Positions 28,741 through 38,174 are shown, numbered from the stretch's first letter. The stretch: 64,000 bases of DNA from Streptomyces sp. I6 (GCA_003725745.1 RHDP01000001.1:985001-1049000); one strand, 5' to 3'. Notes: generated from the sequence alone by a model not told the origin. Translations and numbers: made by a program.

Positions 28741-29497
28741 CGAGCGGCCTCCCACTTCTGCTGGATGTGGTTCATGGCGTCCAGCCAGTGGTCGGGGTCG
28801 CCGGCGCGGGCCCGGTGGTACCCGGCGACCTCGGGGTGCGGCAGGATGAGGAAGCGGTCGGCCTCGATCCCCTCGAACAGGGCGTCGGCGACGTCCTCGG
28901 GCTCGACGGCGCCGGGGGCGAGGACGAGTTCGCCCGCCGATCCGGCCGCGGCGAGCATGTCGGTGCGGACGCCCTGCGGGCAGACGGCGTGCACCTTGAG
29001 ACCGCGGTGACGGTACGTCAGCGACAGCCATTCCGCGAAGGCGAGCGCGCCGTGCTTGGTGACGCTGTACGGGGCGGCGCCGATCATCGTCAGGAGCCCG
29101 GCGGCGGACACGGTGGAGACGAAGCGGCCGCTGCCCCGCTCCAGCCAGTCGGGGAGCAGGGTGCGTACGGCCCGGACGTGCGCCATCACGTTGACGTCCC
29201 AGGCGGCGGCCCAGACGTCCTCGCCGGCGAAGGCGTCGCCCGGCGAGGCGAGTCCGGCGTTGGCGCAGTAGACGTCGACGGTGCCGCCCAGTGCCTCCCT
29301 GGCCTCCTCGACGACGGCGGAGGCGTCGCCGGGGACGGCGAGGGCGCCGATCTCCTCCGCGACGGCCCGGGTCCTGCCCGGGTCGATGTCGTTGACGGCG
29401 ACGCGTGCCCCTCCGCCACGAAGCGGCGTGCCAGGGCGGCGCCGATGCCGCCGCCCGCGCCGGTGACCACCACGTTCGCGCCCTGAACCGTACTCAT
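28737..29497 (-). CDS. short-chain dehydrogenase/reductase (one frameshift)
   Basis: An NAD(P)-dependent oxidoreductase of about 253 residues. The Rossmann motif GAGGGIGAALARRF lies at residue 13 and the catalytic YSVTK with upstream Ser (FVSTVSAAG) is in the second half. The halves are in different frames; adding one G to GAGGGGCACG near 29411 gives VAEGARVAVNDID. It is the promoter-proximal gene of the SDR - ligase - TetR operon, with a 4-base overlap to the ligase. It probably oxidises a hydroxyacyl or alcohol intermediate of the pathway. Confidence 0.86.
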
Positions 29498-29540
29498 CGG
29501 ACCTGCCTCTCCGTCGCGGCTCACTCAGAAGGGCAGACTA

Positions 29541-29550
29541 ACCAGTCGGT
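29541..29550. promoter_or_regulatory. ACCGACTGGT-type operator before the SDR operon
   Basis: On the plus strand ACCAGTCGGT (minus strand ACCGACTGGT), in the wider context CTAACCAGTCGGTATG, is a near palindrome 44 bp upstream of the SDR start. It matches the palindrome at 23929-23942 in its ACCGACYGGT core. Confidence 0.5.
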
Positions 29551-29664
29551 ATGTGCAGGCGAAAGAGGGGCCCGGCGGACATGGCGCCGGGGGCGTTCCC
29601 GGCGGCCCGGCCCCGCGCTAGCGTGCATGGCCATGACAGTCGTAGCAATCACGGAGGTGGTGCG

Positions 29665-30915
29665 ATGAGCCTGTCCAGACGAGGTCTGCTGGCCGCGGGA
29701 GGGGCCGCGGGCGCCCTGGCTGCGACCGCGTCGGCCGCTCCGCCCGCGGTGGCACACGGCGGGCGGAGCCGGGTCCGCACCGGTTTCGAGCGGCTTGCCG
29801 CCGACGGCTACCGGCTGCTGTCCGGCGACCGCGTCGGCGTCGTCACCAATCCCACCGGCATCACCCGCGACACCCGCCACCTGGTGGACGTGATGCACGC
29901 GGACGACCGCGCGGACCTGGTCGCCGTCTTCGGCCCGGAGCACGGCTTCCGCGGCACCGCCCAGGCCGGGGGCTCGGAGGGCCGCTACGACGACCCCGCG
30001 ACCGGTCTCCCGGTCTACGACACGTACCTGAAGAGCGGACAGCCGCTCGCCGACATCTTCACGGCCTCCGGCGTGGACACGGTCGTGTTCGACATCCAGG
30101 ACGCCGGCGCCCGCTTCTACACGTACATCTGGACGATGTACGACTGCATGGTGGCGGCGGTGCTCTCCGGGAAGCGGTTCGTGGTCCTGGACCGGCCCAA
30201 CCCGGTCACCGGCCGCGCCGCCCGCGGACCGGTCCTGGACAAGGCGTTCGCGACCTTCGTCGGCCGCGAACCGATCGCCCAGGCGCACGGGATGACCGTC
30301 GCCGAACTGGCCCTGCTGTTCAACGCCGAGTTCCTGGCCGCACCGGCGGAGCTGGACGTGGTGCGGATGTCGGGCTGGCGGCGGGACGACTTCCACGACG
30401 CCACGGGCCTGCCCTGGGTGCCTCCGAGCCCCAACATGCCGACGCCGGAGACCGCGCTCGTCTACTCCGGGACCTGCCTCTTCGAGGGCACCAACCTCTC
30501 GGAGGGCCGCGGTACCACCCGCCCGTTCGAACTGCTCGGCGCGGAGGGAATCGACCGCGTGTGGGCGGAGGCGGCGAACGCGCTGGACCTGCCCGGAGTG
30601 CGGTTCCGCGAGGCCTACTTCGCCCCGGTCTTCTCCAAGTTCCAGGGCAGGACCGTGGGCGGGGTGCAGCTCCATGTCCACGACCGCGAGGCGTTCGACC
30701 CGGTCCGCACCGGCATCGGACTGCTGGTGACGGCGAAGCGGAGCTGGGCCGGCTTCGCCTGGCGGCCCGACCACTGGATCGACAAGCTCACCGGGTCCAC
30801 CCTGGTGCGCACGATGATCGACGCGGGCGCCGGGACGGACGACGTCGTCGGAGCCTGGCAGGAGGGCCTGGCGGCGTTCCGCGCGATGCGTCGGGAGTAC
30901 CTGCTGTACCGGTGA
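29665..30915 (+). CDS. namZ: exo-beta-N-acetylmuramidase NamZ (DUF1343), Tat-exported
   Basis: A secreted 416-residue glycosidase that releases terminal N-acetylmuramic acid from peptidoglycan fragments during wall recycling. A Tat signal (SLSRRGLLAAGGAAGALAA) precedes the catalytic domain. DUF1343 landmarks are RVGVVTNPTGITRD, VFGPEHGFRG, VFDIQDAGARFYTYIWTM, VLDRPNPVTG, EGTNLSEGRGTTRPFE and QLHVHDREAF. The start at 29665 (MSLSRRG) is favoured because it opens directly with the Tat motif and follows GGAGGTGGTGCG. It diverges from the SDR operon. NamZ function is known in Bacillus and Tannerella; here it is assigned by family. Confidence 0.9.
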   Translation: MSLSRRGLLAAGGAAGALAATASAAPPAVAHGGRSRVRTGFERLAADGYRLLSGDRVGVVTNPTGITRDTRHLVDVMHADDRADLVAVFGPEHGFRGTAQAGGSEGRYDDPATGLPVYDTYLKSGQPLADIFTASGVDTVVFDIQDAGARFYTYIWTMYDCMVAAVLSGKRFVVLDRPNPVTGRAARGPVLDKAFATFVGREPIAQAHGMTVAELALLFNAEFLAAPAELDVVRMSGWRRDDFHDATGLPWVPPSPNMPTPETALVYSGTCLFEGTNLSEGRGTTRPFELLGAEGIDRVWAEAANALDLPGVRFREAYFAPVFSKFQGRTVGGVQLHVHDREAFDPVRTGIGLLVTAKRSWAGFAWRPDHWIDKLTGSTLVRTMIDAGAGTDDVVGAWQEGLAAFRAMRREYLLYR

Positions 30916-31453
30916 CCGCGAATCGGCCAAGTCCCGCCGGTACGCACGACTTCAGGGCGCGTTCGCGTGGGACGTCCGGGGCGGGGCCGGACGAGCGCCG
31001 GAGCGGCCTTCGGGCGAGGTCCGTCCGGCGTGCCCGACCTCCGTGAACCGGGCCTCCCCGGTGCCGGTGTCCACGTCCGGGCCCCGGCCCGCGTGCGCAC
31101 ACGAGCACACCCGGGGCCGGGTGCCCGGTACGGCGGCCCCCCGGGCCCGCGCTCCCTCCGCCGCACCACGAGGCCGCCGGGCGGCCCACGGCGCCCGGGG
31201 CGGACCCTCGGTACGGCCTGGCCGGGCGGGGATCCGGCGCCCCGGCGCGGCCCGCCGGCCGCCAGGGCGCCGCCGGTCTCCATCGACCGCGTCACCCCGG
31301 CCGGAACTCTGCGTTGGCACACCGTTCTTGCCGAATCGCCCCGCCCCGTCTCGCAGTACGGACGTTCAGGGGAGCCGTACGGGGTACTCGTACGTCCATT
31401 CCTTGACGCGGAAGTACCAGCGACGGCGTTCGAGCGACGGAGGTGGCAGGACG
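30916..31453. other. intergenic, no gene seen
   Basis: About 540 bp of GC-rich sequence. The final 120 bp include overlapping GTACG-rich inverted elements (about 31370-31402, CGTACGGGGTACTCGTACG) that probably belong to the promoter of the next gene. No ORF with domain content is present. Confidence 0.45.
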
Positions 31454-32065
31454 ATGGCCGGATTCCGGAGTCTTGCGAGACAGGTGCGCGACCCGCGGTG
31501 TGATCTGGCGCTGCGGCGCTATTCACTGCGCAAGTGCCTGGAGCGGTTCGCCCCCTACGGGCACCGGGCGACCTGGGACCACCTGTGCACCAGGCACGGG
31601 ATCGATCCCGACGACAGAGATCCCGATCCGGCGCGGCTGGTGGCCGCGCTCGCCGAACTGGAGGAGGCGCGGGCCGTGTGGCTCGCGTACGAAAGGGACT
31701 TCGCGGAGCGGCGCAGGCGCGAGAAGCACGACGGCCTGCGGCGGCCGGGGTCCTTCGACGACTGGCACCGGCGGACCTGGGGCGGCAACGGCATCGCCCG
31801 GTGCGGCGACCCGGGGGTGCACCCGACGGATCCGCTCGCCGATGTGCTGCGCCGGCTGATCACCGCTCTCGAGGCGGCGCCCTCCGCGGTGTGCCCGGTG
31901 TGCGCGGACTCCCGGATCGTCTGGCGGCAGGACCTGGAACAGGAGCCCTGGTTCGGCCCGGTGTGCTCGGGCTGCGGGATCGTGGTGCCGCAGCCCGTAC
32001 TGACCCGGGAGGCACTGATGGCCGCGAAGCGGGCGCGCGTAGGGGAGCTGGCGTCGGTGGCCTGA
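31454..32065 (+). CDS. conserved hypothetical protein with C-terminal zinc-ribbon-like Cys pairs
   Basis: A basic, charged protein of 203 residues starting MAGFRSLARQVRDPRCDLALRRYSLRKCLERF. The central part (RRREKHDGLRRPGSFDDWHRRTWGG) is polar. Near residues 145-175 two CxxC pairs (CPVCADS and CSGCG) could bind zinc. It has no signal peptide or membrane segments. The ATG at 31454 follows GGAGGTGGCAGGACG, a good ribosome-binding site. I do not recognise a named family; a nucleic-acid-binding role is possible because of the ribbon. Confidence 0.72.
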   Translation: MAGFRSLARQVRDPRCDLALRRYSLRKCLERFAPYGHRATWDHLCTRHGIDPDDRDPDPARLVAALAELEEARAVWLAYERDFAERRRREKHDGLRRPGSFDDWHRRTWGGNGIARCGDPGVHPTDPLADVLRRLITALEAAPSAVCPVCADSRIVWRQDLEQEPWFGPVCSGCGIVVPQPVLTREALMAAKRARVGELASVA

Positions 32066-32430
32066 CACGGGCGGGGGTCGTGGGACGGCGCCGGTGGCGT
32101 GACACGAGTACGCGCCGGAGATCCGTCATCGACGGCGGGATCCCGGGACACGCGGTCGGGGCCGGGTGCGCGGGACGGCGCACCCCCGCGCCGCCGCCGT
32201 TCCCGGCGGCCCGGCGTACCGGCCCGGAGCCCGGCCGGTGACGGCGACGGTGCGGCCGGCGGCCCCGACCGCACCGCTGCCGGGTGGGTGCGCGGACCAC
32301 CCCGCCGCACCGGGGTCCTCGCGGGCGGCACATCCTGTGCGCCGGACCGGGGAGCCGGACCGGGGAGCCGGGCCGGGGCTCCCCTCGCACGGGAACAGCG
32401 CGAGCCGGAGCGGTGCCATCATCTCCTCCC
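32066..32430. other. intergenic, no gene seen
   Basis: About 365 bp without recognisable coding sequence between two rightward genes. Open frames on both strands give Pro/Arg-rich products only. Confidence 0.45.
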
Positions 32431-33058
32431 GTGGCGGAATATCAGGAGGAGACCAGGGCGGCCTACGACAGGGTCGCCGAGCTGTACGCGTCGATGTTCG
32501 CCGACCGGCTGGAGACCCGGCCGTTCGCGCGGGCCATGGTCGGCACCTTCGCCGAGCTGGTGCGCGGGACGGGGAATCCGCGGACGGCCGACGTCGGCTG
32601 CGGACCCGGACATCTGACGGCCATGCTGCACGACCTCGGGCTGGACGCGTTCGGCTTCGACCTCTCCCCGGCCATGGTCGGCCACGCCCGGCGAGCCCAT
32701 CCGGCGCTGACGTTCGGCGAGGCACGGATGGAGGCCCTTCCGGTCGAGGACCGCGCGCTCGGCGGCGTACTGTCCCACTACTCACTGATCCACACCCCAC
32801 CGGGGAACTGCCCGCGCTGCTCGCCGAGCAGGTGCGTGTCCTGGCACCGGGGGCCTGCTCCTGGTCTCGTTCTTCGGGACCGACGGGCCGGAACCGGTCC
32901 GCTTCGACCACAAGGTGACGCCCGCCTACAGCTGGCCGGTGGACCGGTTCACCGCGTTGCTGGCCGGGGCCGGGCTGGTCACGCAGGCCCGACTGCTCCA
33001 CGACCCGGCCTCCGACCGCGGGTTCCTCGACGCCCACGTGCTGGCCCGCCTTCCCTGA
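32431..33058 (+). CDS. SAM-dependent methyltransferase, class I (two frameshifts)
   Basis: About 209 residues. The GTG start at 32431 gives VAEYQEETRAAYDRVAELYA, then the SAM motif ADVGCGPGHLTAMLHDLGLDAFGFDLSP and a post-motif region ending SHYSLIHTPP. Adding one G near 32803 (CCGGGGAAC) and one near 32853 (CCGGGGGCC) extends the protein through ELPALLAEQVRVLAPG, LLLVSFFGTDGPEP and the end FLDAHVLARLP, giving the family's normal length. Substrate unknown. A hairpin terminator follows at 33109-33133. Confidence 0.84.
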
Positions 33059-33108
33059 GGACTTCGGTGCGAGCCGGCCGCGTGGCCCGGCCGTCCGTGT
33101 CGCCGGGG

Positions 33109-33133
33109 CCGTGGGCACGACCCGGGCCCACGG
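33109..33133 (+). terminator. hairpin after the methyltransferase
   Basis: CCGTGGGC (33109-33116) and GCCCACGG (33126-33133) pair perfectly over 9 bases, 51 bp past the methyltransferase stop and before the DUF1275 gene. Confidence 0.65.
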
Positions 33134-33181
33134 TCGGCGCAATGTCCTCCGGCCGGGCGGGGCGGGCGCAGACTCGGCGGG

Positions 33182-33895
33182 ATGCGGGCGAGACGCGGGA
33201 CCTTCCTGATGTGGGCGATGGTGGCGCTCACGCTGACGACGGGGATGGTCGAGGCGGTCAGCTTCCTCGCGCTGGGGCCGGTGTTCACCGCCGTCCAGAC
33301 CGGCACCATGCTGCTGCTGTCGTTCGCGCTGGTGGGAGTCGCGGGACTGGCCGTCGTACCGTGCCTGGCGTCGGTGGCGGGGTTCACCGTGGGGGCCGCG
33401 CTCTCCGCGCGGTTCGAGTCGCGGTCGCGGCTGAGGGGCCGCCGGTGGTTCCGGGAGGCGCTGATCGCGGAGAGTCTGGTGCTGGCCGTCGCCGCAGCGG
33501 TGGCGTGGGGAATCGATCGGCCGGGTGAACCGCTCACGGGCCGCCACTACACGGCGGCCGGGCTGGTGGCGCTGGCCATGGGGATCAGGAGTGTCTCCAC
33601 GCTGCGGGCGGGTGTCCGGGGGATGCCGGTGACGGTCACCACCCGGGCCCTGACGGCGCTGATCGGCGGTTCCCCGCTGGCGGTGGACACGCGCCTCGCG
33701 CCCGGCGCGGGCGAGCAGGTCCGGCGGGCCGTCTCGGTGGCGGCCATGTTCGCCGGCGGCCTGTTCGGTGCATGGCTGCTGCACAACCTCCGGGTCAGCG
33801 CGGGCGCGGTGCTGCTGTTCACCGCGGTGCTCGGGATGGCCGTCGCGCTCGCCTTCACCCTGGTGCCGCGGGAGAGGACAGCCGAGGCCGGCTGA
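33182..33895 (+). CDS. DUF1275 (YoaK) family membrane protein, second copy
   Basis: A 237-residue polytopic membrane protein starting MRARRGTFLMWAMVALTLTT with EAVSFLALGPVFTAVQTGTM and MGIRSVSTLRAGVRGMPVTV. It is clearly of the same family as the gene at 5925-6659 but much diverged, so this is not a recent duplication. It probably has six or seven helices. Function unknown. A hairpin upstream separates it from the methyltransferase. Confidence 0.87.
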   Translation: MRARRGTFLMWAMVALTLTTGMVEAVSFLALGPVFTAVQTGTMLLLSFALVGVAGLAVVPCLASVAGFTVGAALSARFESRSRLRGRRWFREALIAESLVLAVAAAVAWGIDRPGEPLTGRHYTAAGLVALAMGIRSVSTLRAGVRGMPVTVTTRALTALIGGSPLAVDTRLAPGAGEQVRRAVSVAAMFAGGLFGAWLLHNLRVSAGAVLLFTAVLGMAVALAFTLVPRERTAEAG

Positions 33896-34101
33896 CGGTA
33901 CTCCGCGGGCCTCGGGGCGTACGGGCTCCGCCACCGGGCCGGACGCACCGGGCGCCACCTCCCGCGCGCGGCCCGGCGCCGGCGTCCGTCCACCGTCGGG
34001 GCCCCTGGGCCACGAGTCCGCGGAGACCTGCGGGAGAGCGATGAGCACCGAACGCGCCCGCACACCCGCGCCACCGCGCACCCGTGAACCCGCGCCACCG
34101 G
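33896..34101. other. intergenic start of the MaoC upstream region
   Basis: Together with the repeat that follows, it makes about 380 bp without a gene before maoC. Nothing is recognised in this part. Confidence 0.4.
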
Positions 34102-34173
34102 GCACCCACGCACCCACGCACCCACGCACCCACGCACCCACGCACCCACGCACCCACGGACCCACGGACCCAC
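34102..34173. repeat. 8-bp tandem repeat, nine copies
   Basis: GCACCCAC occurs seven times without error (34102-34157) and is followed by two GGACCCAC units. It sits about 50 bp upstream of the MaoC operator. Such an array is prone to slippage and could alter promoter spacing. Confidence 0.92.
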
Positions 34174-34223
34174 GGAAGAAACCGCCGGGCGCTCCGTTGA
34201 CAGAAGGCCCCACCACGGCCAGA

Positions 34224-34239
34224 CTAAGCAGTCGCTTAG
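34224..34239. promoter_or_regulatory. perfect palindrome upstream of the MaoC gene, probable TetR operator
   Basis: CTAAGC-AGTC-GCTTAG is a 6-bp inverted repeat with a 4-bp centre, 39 bp before the MaoC start. A matching site (TGAGC-AAGC-GCTTA) lies upstream of the TetR gene at 34896-35519. Confidence 0.65.
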
Positions 34240-34277
34240 ATGTGTACGAGACCGGTGAGAAGGGCAGGGACAGGGGC

Positions 34278-34739
34278 ATGGCCGAGCCGAGGATCTTCAC
34301 GTCCGCCGAGGAGCTGGCCGCCGGGGTCGGCGAGGAGCTGGGACCCAGCGACTGGCTGGAGGTCGACCAGAAGCGGATCGACCTCTTCGCGGAGGCCACG
34401 GGCGACCACCAGTGGATCCATGTGGACCCCGAGCGCGCGGCCGCCGGGCCGTTCGGGACGACCGTCGCGCACGGCTATCTGACGCTCTCGCTGCTGCCGG
34501 CACTGGTCCCGCGGATCATGCGGGTCGAGGGCATGAAGATGGGCATCAACTACGGGACCAACAAGGTCCGCTTCCCCGCCCCGGTCCCGGTGGGCTCACG
34601 GCTGCGGGCCAAGGCGGTGCTCAGGAGCGTGGAGGAGGCGGGCGGCGGTGTGCAGGTGACGGCGGTGGTCACCGTGGAGCGCGAGGGCGCCGACAAGCCG
34701 GTGTGCGTCGCCGAGTCGGTGTCCCGCTACTTCTTCTGA
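34278..34739 (+). CDS. MaoC family dehydratase
   Basis: A hot-dog fold protein of 153 residues, (R)-enoyl-CoA hydratase type. Hydratase residues are in ATGDHQWIHVDPERAAAGPF followed by GTTVAHGYLTLSLLP (catalytic Asp/His pair), and the C-terminus VCVAESVSRYFF is typical. It hydrates trans-2-enoyl-CoA to 3-hydroxyacyl-CoA. The ATG at 34278 begins MAEPRIFTSAEELAAGVGEELGPSDW, a start seen in many actinobacterial homologues, from memory. It converges on a TetR gene whose promoter carries the same palindrome, so it is probably that regulator's target. Confidence 0.92.
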   Translation: MAEPRIFTSAEELAAGVGEELGPSDWLEVDQKRIDLFAEATGDHQWIHVDPERAAAGPFGTTVAHGYLTLSLLPALVPRIMRVEGMKMGINYGTNKVRFPAPVPVGSRLRAKAVLRSVEEAGGGVQVTAVVTVEREGADKPVCVAESVSRYFF

Positions 34740-34895
34740 GCCTTCCTCTCGGCCTTCTCCTGAACCACCGGGCGGACCCCTTGCCCGAAGGGCGGGCGGG
34801 CCCCGCGGCGCCGGGGTCCGGAGGGCCGCCACTTCGGCGCGGCCGCCATCCCCGGGTCCGCGGCCGGGCACGGCCGCTTCCCCTTGCGCGCCCCG

Positions 34896-35519
34896 CTACT
34901 TCCGCGCGGACACCATGCGCAGGACGAGGTCGGCGTACAGCTCGCCGACCTCCTCCGGCGTCCTGCGCCCCTGCACGTTGAACCAGCGCGCCACATCGAT
35001 GCAGAGCGACAGCACCGCCAGGGTGGTACCGGATACGTCGGGGACGTCGAACTCGCCCGACTCCACGCCGTCGCGCAGGATCCCGCGCACCACGGCGTCG
35101 CTGCGCCGGCGCAGCGCCATGATCTCGGCCCGGTGCTCCTCGGACAGCGCGTCGAGCTCGTACTGCACCACGCGTGCGGTGTCATGCCGGCCGGCGTGCC
35201 AGCGGACGAAGGAACGCACCGCCTCGGCGAGCCGCTCACCCGGCGCTCCGCCGCGCTCGGACGCGGCCGACAGCACCTCGAGCGCCTTGTCGTGGCCGAT
35301 CCGGCTGATCCGGTGGAGCAGCTCCTCCTTGGTCTTGTAGTGGATGTAGAGGGCGGCCGGGCTCATGCCCGCACGGCCCGCGATGTCCCGGGTCGTGGTC
35401 GCGTGGTAACCCCGCTCCGCGAAGGCCTCGACGGCGGCGACGAGGAGCTTGCGCGCGGCTTCGGGCGCGACCTCGCCCCACGGCACGTCCTCGGCCGTCG
35501 TGTCCTGCGCCGCAGTCAT
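34896..35519 (-). CDS. TetR family regulator, probable MaoC repressor
   Basis: A 207-residue regulator. The helix-turn-helix is AFAERGYHATTTRDIAGRAG followed by MSPAALYIHYKTKEELLHRI. The C-terminal domain (LCIDVARWFNVQGRRTPEEVGELYADLVLRMV) resembles the TetR_C ligand domains of acyl-CoA-responsive regulators. The palindrome at 35579-35592, 60 bp upstream of its start, matches the one before maoC. The start at 35519 is followed by an acidic tail. Regulation of maoC and of itself is inferred from the shared sites. Confidence 0.9.
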   Translation of the reverse strand: MTAAQDTTAEDVPWGEVAPEAARKLLVAAVEAFAERGYHATTTRDIAGRAGMSPAALYIHYKTKEELLHRISRIGHDKALEVLSAASERGGAPGERLAEAVRSFVRWHAGRHDTARVVQYELDALSEEHRAEIMALRRRSDAVVRGILRDGVESGEFDVPDVSGTTLAVLSLCIDVARWFNVQGRRTPEEVGELYADLVLRMVSARK

Positions 35520-35578
35520 GGCTCACCCCTTCTGCCCGCCGTCCCTGTGAGTGCGGGACGAACACCATACCCCGAACC

Positions 35579-35592
35579 TGAGCAAGCGCTTA
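35579..35592. promoter_or_regulatory. TRAGC-N4-GCTTA operator before the TetR gene
   Basis: TGAGC-AAGC-GCTTA lies 60 bp before the TetR start and shares half-sites with CTAAGC-N4-GCTTAG upstream of maoC, suggesting autoregulation. Confidence 0.55.
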
Positions 35593-35702
35593 GGGCACCG
35601 AACCCACATCCGCGGCGATACCGCGCGGGAGCGGGAACGGGAGCAGGAGCGGAACCGCGGGCGGGAGCGGAACCCCGGGGGCTCCGTCCCGACTCCACCT
35701 TG

Positions 35703-35717
35703 ACTAGCACTGCTAGT
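35703..35717. promoter_or_regulatory. perfect palindrome ACTAGC-N3-GCTAGT, probable TetR operator
   Basis: The 15-bp site lies 31 bp before the TetR gene at 35748 and overlaps a TTGACT that could be a -35 element. The same motif with one mismatch stands before the aldehyde dehydrogenase gene at 41537-41551. Confidence 0.7.
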
Positions 35718-35747
35718 TTCCGATCGGCAGGGCCTACCATGTGCCGC

Positions 35748-36425
35748 ATGGCCCGACCGCGCAAGCCCCTCCTCAGCAGAGAGCGCATCGTCGGGGCGGC
35801 GAGCGCGCTGGTGGACGCGGAGGGCCTGGACGCCGTCTCCACCCGGCGCCTTGCCGCGGAACTCGGGGTCAGCGGCCCCTCGCTCTACAACCACTTCCGC
35901 AACAAGGACGAGATCCTGGACGCCGTGGCCGACGCCGTCAGCGCCAAGGTCGATCTGTCGATGTTCGACGCGTCCGACTCCCGCGACTGGCGCACCGCGC
36001 TGCACGACTGGGCCGTCTCCTACCGCGCGGCCTTGACCGAACACCCCCATGTCGTCCCGGTCCTGGCCCGCGGCCCGGGGCGCCGCCCGGCCGCACTGAG
36101 GGTCGCCGACGCGGTCTTCGGCGCGATGGTCCGCGCGGGCTGGCCGCCCGCCCAGGCCACCCGCATCGGCGCCCTGATGCGCTACTTCATCACCGGCTCC
36201 GCCCTGGGTTCGTTCGCCCGCGGCTTCGTCGACGACGAGAGCGCCTACGACCCCTGCGACTACCCCCACCTGGGGCAGGCCCATCTCCTCGCGGAACGCC
36301 GGGAGGAGATCGACGAGGGCGCGTTCGAGACGGGTCTGCGGGCCCTGCTGGACGGCCTGGCGGCGCAGTACGAAACGGCGGTACGGGCGAGCCGGACGGG
36401 GCCCTCACGCACGGACGGACCGTAG
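35748..36425 (+). CDS. TetR/AcrR family regulator, probable repressor of the aldehyde/alcohol dehydrogenase operon
   Basis: A 225-residue regulator. The DNA-binding region (LVDAEGLDAVSTRRLAAELG then VSGPSLYNHFRNKDEILDAV) is followed by a TetR C-terminal domain of the TetR_C_1 type with FITGSALGSFARGFVDDESAY. The ATG at 35748 gives MARPRKPLLSRERIV. A perfect palindrome sits 31 bp upstream; the same motif precedes the aldehyde dehydrogenase gene 5.8 kb away, so it probably controls itself and that operon. The ligand is unknown. It converges on the MHS transporter. Confidence 0.9.
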   Translation: MARPRKPLLSRERIVGAASALVDAEGLDAVSTRRLAAELGVSGPSLYNHFRNKDEILDAVADAVSAKVDLSMFDASDSRDWRTALHDWAVSYRAALTEHPHVVPVLARGPGRRPAALRVADAVFGAMVRAGWPPAQATRIGALMRYFITGSALGSFARGFVDDESAYDPCDYPHLGQAHLLAERREEIDEGAFETGLRALLDGLAAQYETAVRASRTGPSRTDGP

Positions 36426-36698
36426 CGCCGACCCGCCGCACCTCCGGCTCACCAAGCCTCCTCCGGCTCACCAACCCTCCGGCTCAGCGGCCCGCCCCGG
36501 CGGCACACGACGGAACGACGGCACACGACGAGGACGCGACGGCACACGACCGCACCCGGCGAGGACGCGACGGCCCCGCCGAACCGCGGGCGCGCGGCGG
36601 ACGGCGCTCCCCCGCACCGGCCCGGGCCGCCTGGCCTGCGGTGCCGGGCCCGCGAGAGGGAGGCCGCGGCGGACTCCCGGGGCCGGGGTCTTCGTGTG

Positions 36699-38031
36699 TC
36701 ACTCCCGGGCGGCCGCCCGCTTCGCGAGGACCCTGATCGAGCCGAGCGCGACCACGGCCAGCACCGTGATGTAGGCGGAGACGGCCATCGACGTGCCCGT
36801 CGCCTCCAGCAGCAGCACCATGATGAACGGGGCCAGGCCGCCACCGAACACCGCCGCGATCTGGTAGCCGAGCGAGGCTCCGGTATAGCGCATCTCGGGG
36901 TGAACAGCTCGGCGAACAGGGCGGCCTGCGGCCCGTACATGATGCTGAGGAAGCAGCTGGTGACGAAGGTGCCGACGGCCAGCCACAGCAGCGACGCGGT
37001 GTCTATCAGCAGGAACAGCGGGAAGGCCCACGCCAGCAGGCCGATCGCGCCCGCGGCGTAGATACGCAGCCGTCCGACCCGGTCGGAGAGCGCCGCGGCG
37101 GCCGGTATCAGCGCGAGCTGGGTGAGGCTGACGCACAGGGAGACGGTGAGCACCGCCTCGCGCTCCATGCCGAGTTCCCGTGTCGAGTAGTCCAGCACGC
37201 CGGTGATGATGATGTAGAAGGTCGCGGTGTTGACGGCGAAGGATCCGCCGGCGAGGAAGACGGTGCCGAGGTGCCGGCGCAGGATGGTCCGGAGCGGCGA
37301 GCGCGGCTCGCTCTTCTCCTGCGCGGCCAGGGCCCGTTCGGCCTCCCGGAACTCGGGGTCTCCTCGACCCGGGCGTGGATGTACCAGGCGAGGCCGAGCA
37401 CCAGGAAGCCGACGAGGAACGGCACCCGCCAGCCCCAGGACGCGAACGCGGCGTCGTCGGTGAGGGCGCCCGCGGCGAGGAACACGGTGTTGGCGGTCAC
37501 CACGCCGATGGGTACGCCGAGTTGGACGAGGCTGCCGTACAGCCCGCGCTTGCCCTCCGGCGCGTACTCGGTGGCCATGAGCATCGCGCCGCCCCACTGG
37601 GCGCCCACGGCCAGGCCCTGCATCACCCGGAGCAGCACGAGGAGCAGCGGTGCGGCGACGCCGATGGACTCGTATGTCGGCAGCACGCCGATGCCGGTGG
37701 TGGCGAGGCCCATGAGGGTGAGGGCGAGGACGAGCATCGGCTTGCGGCCGCGCTTGTCGCCGAGGTGCCCGGCGATGACCCCGCCGACGGGGCGTGCGAG
37801 GAAGCCGACGGCGAAGGTCGCGAAGGCGGCGAGGACTCCGGCCGTGGCGCTGCCCGCGGGGAAGTAGAGGTCGCCCAGTACCAGCGCGGCGGCGATGCCG
37901 AAGACGAAGTAGTCGTACCACTCGACGGCCGAGGCCAGGGCGGCGGCGCCGGCCACACGTCGCCGGTGCCGGTCGGTGGGAGCGGCCGACCGGGGATTGC
38001 CGGCGAGCGGGGAAGGGGGTGCCGTGTCCAT
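36699..38031 (-). CDS. MHS family MFS transporter (proline/betaine/dicarboxylate type; two frameshifts)
   Basis: A 12-helix symporter of about 444 residues. It starts MDTAPPSPLAGNPRS with VEWYDYFVFGIAAALVLG, then GHLGDKRGRKPMLV (MFS motif A), MQGLAVGAQWGGAMLMATEYAP and EFREAERAL, all typical of the metabolite:H+ symporter family. Frames change near 37363 (ACCCCGAG) and near 36895 (ACCCCGAG); one added C at each restores VEETPEFREAE and FTPEMRYTGASLGYQ. Substrate unknown; probably a compatible solute or dicarboxylate. A near-palindromic TACCGACCGGATGGTA is 46 bp upstream. Confidence 0.88.
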
Positions 38032-38076
38032 GCGTGCACACTCCGATGGGTGCGGGGGACGAAGGTGCGGGGACCG

Positions 38077-38092
38077 TACCGACCGGATGGTA
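38077..38092. promoter_or_regulatory. ACCGACCGG-type site before the MHS transporter
   Basis: TACCGACCGGATGGTA is an imperfect palindrome (12 of 16 positions) 46 bp upstream of the transporter start and shares TACCGACCGG with the operator at 23929-23942. Confidence 0.4.
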
Positions 38093-38174
38093 TGGAGGTC
38101 AACGGGTCGCGCAACAGGACTTTCCGCTCGATCATTACCCGTCAGTAGCGCGAAGGCCGTGCCAGGCTGGGCCC

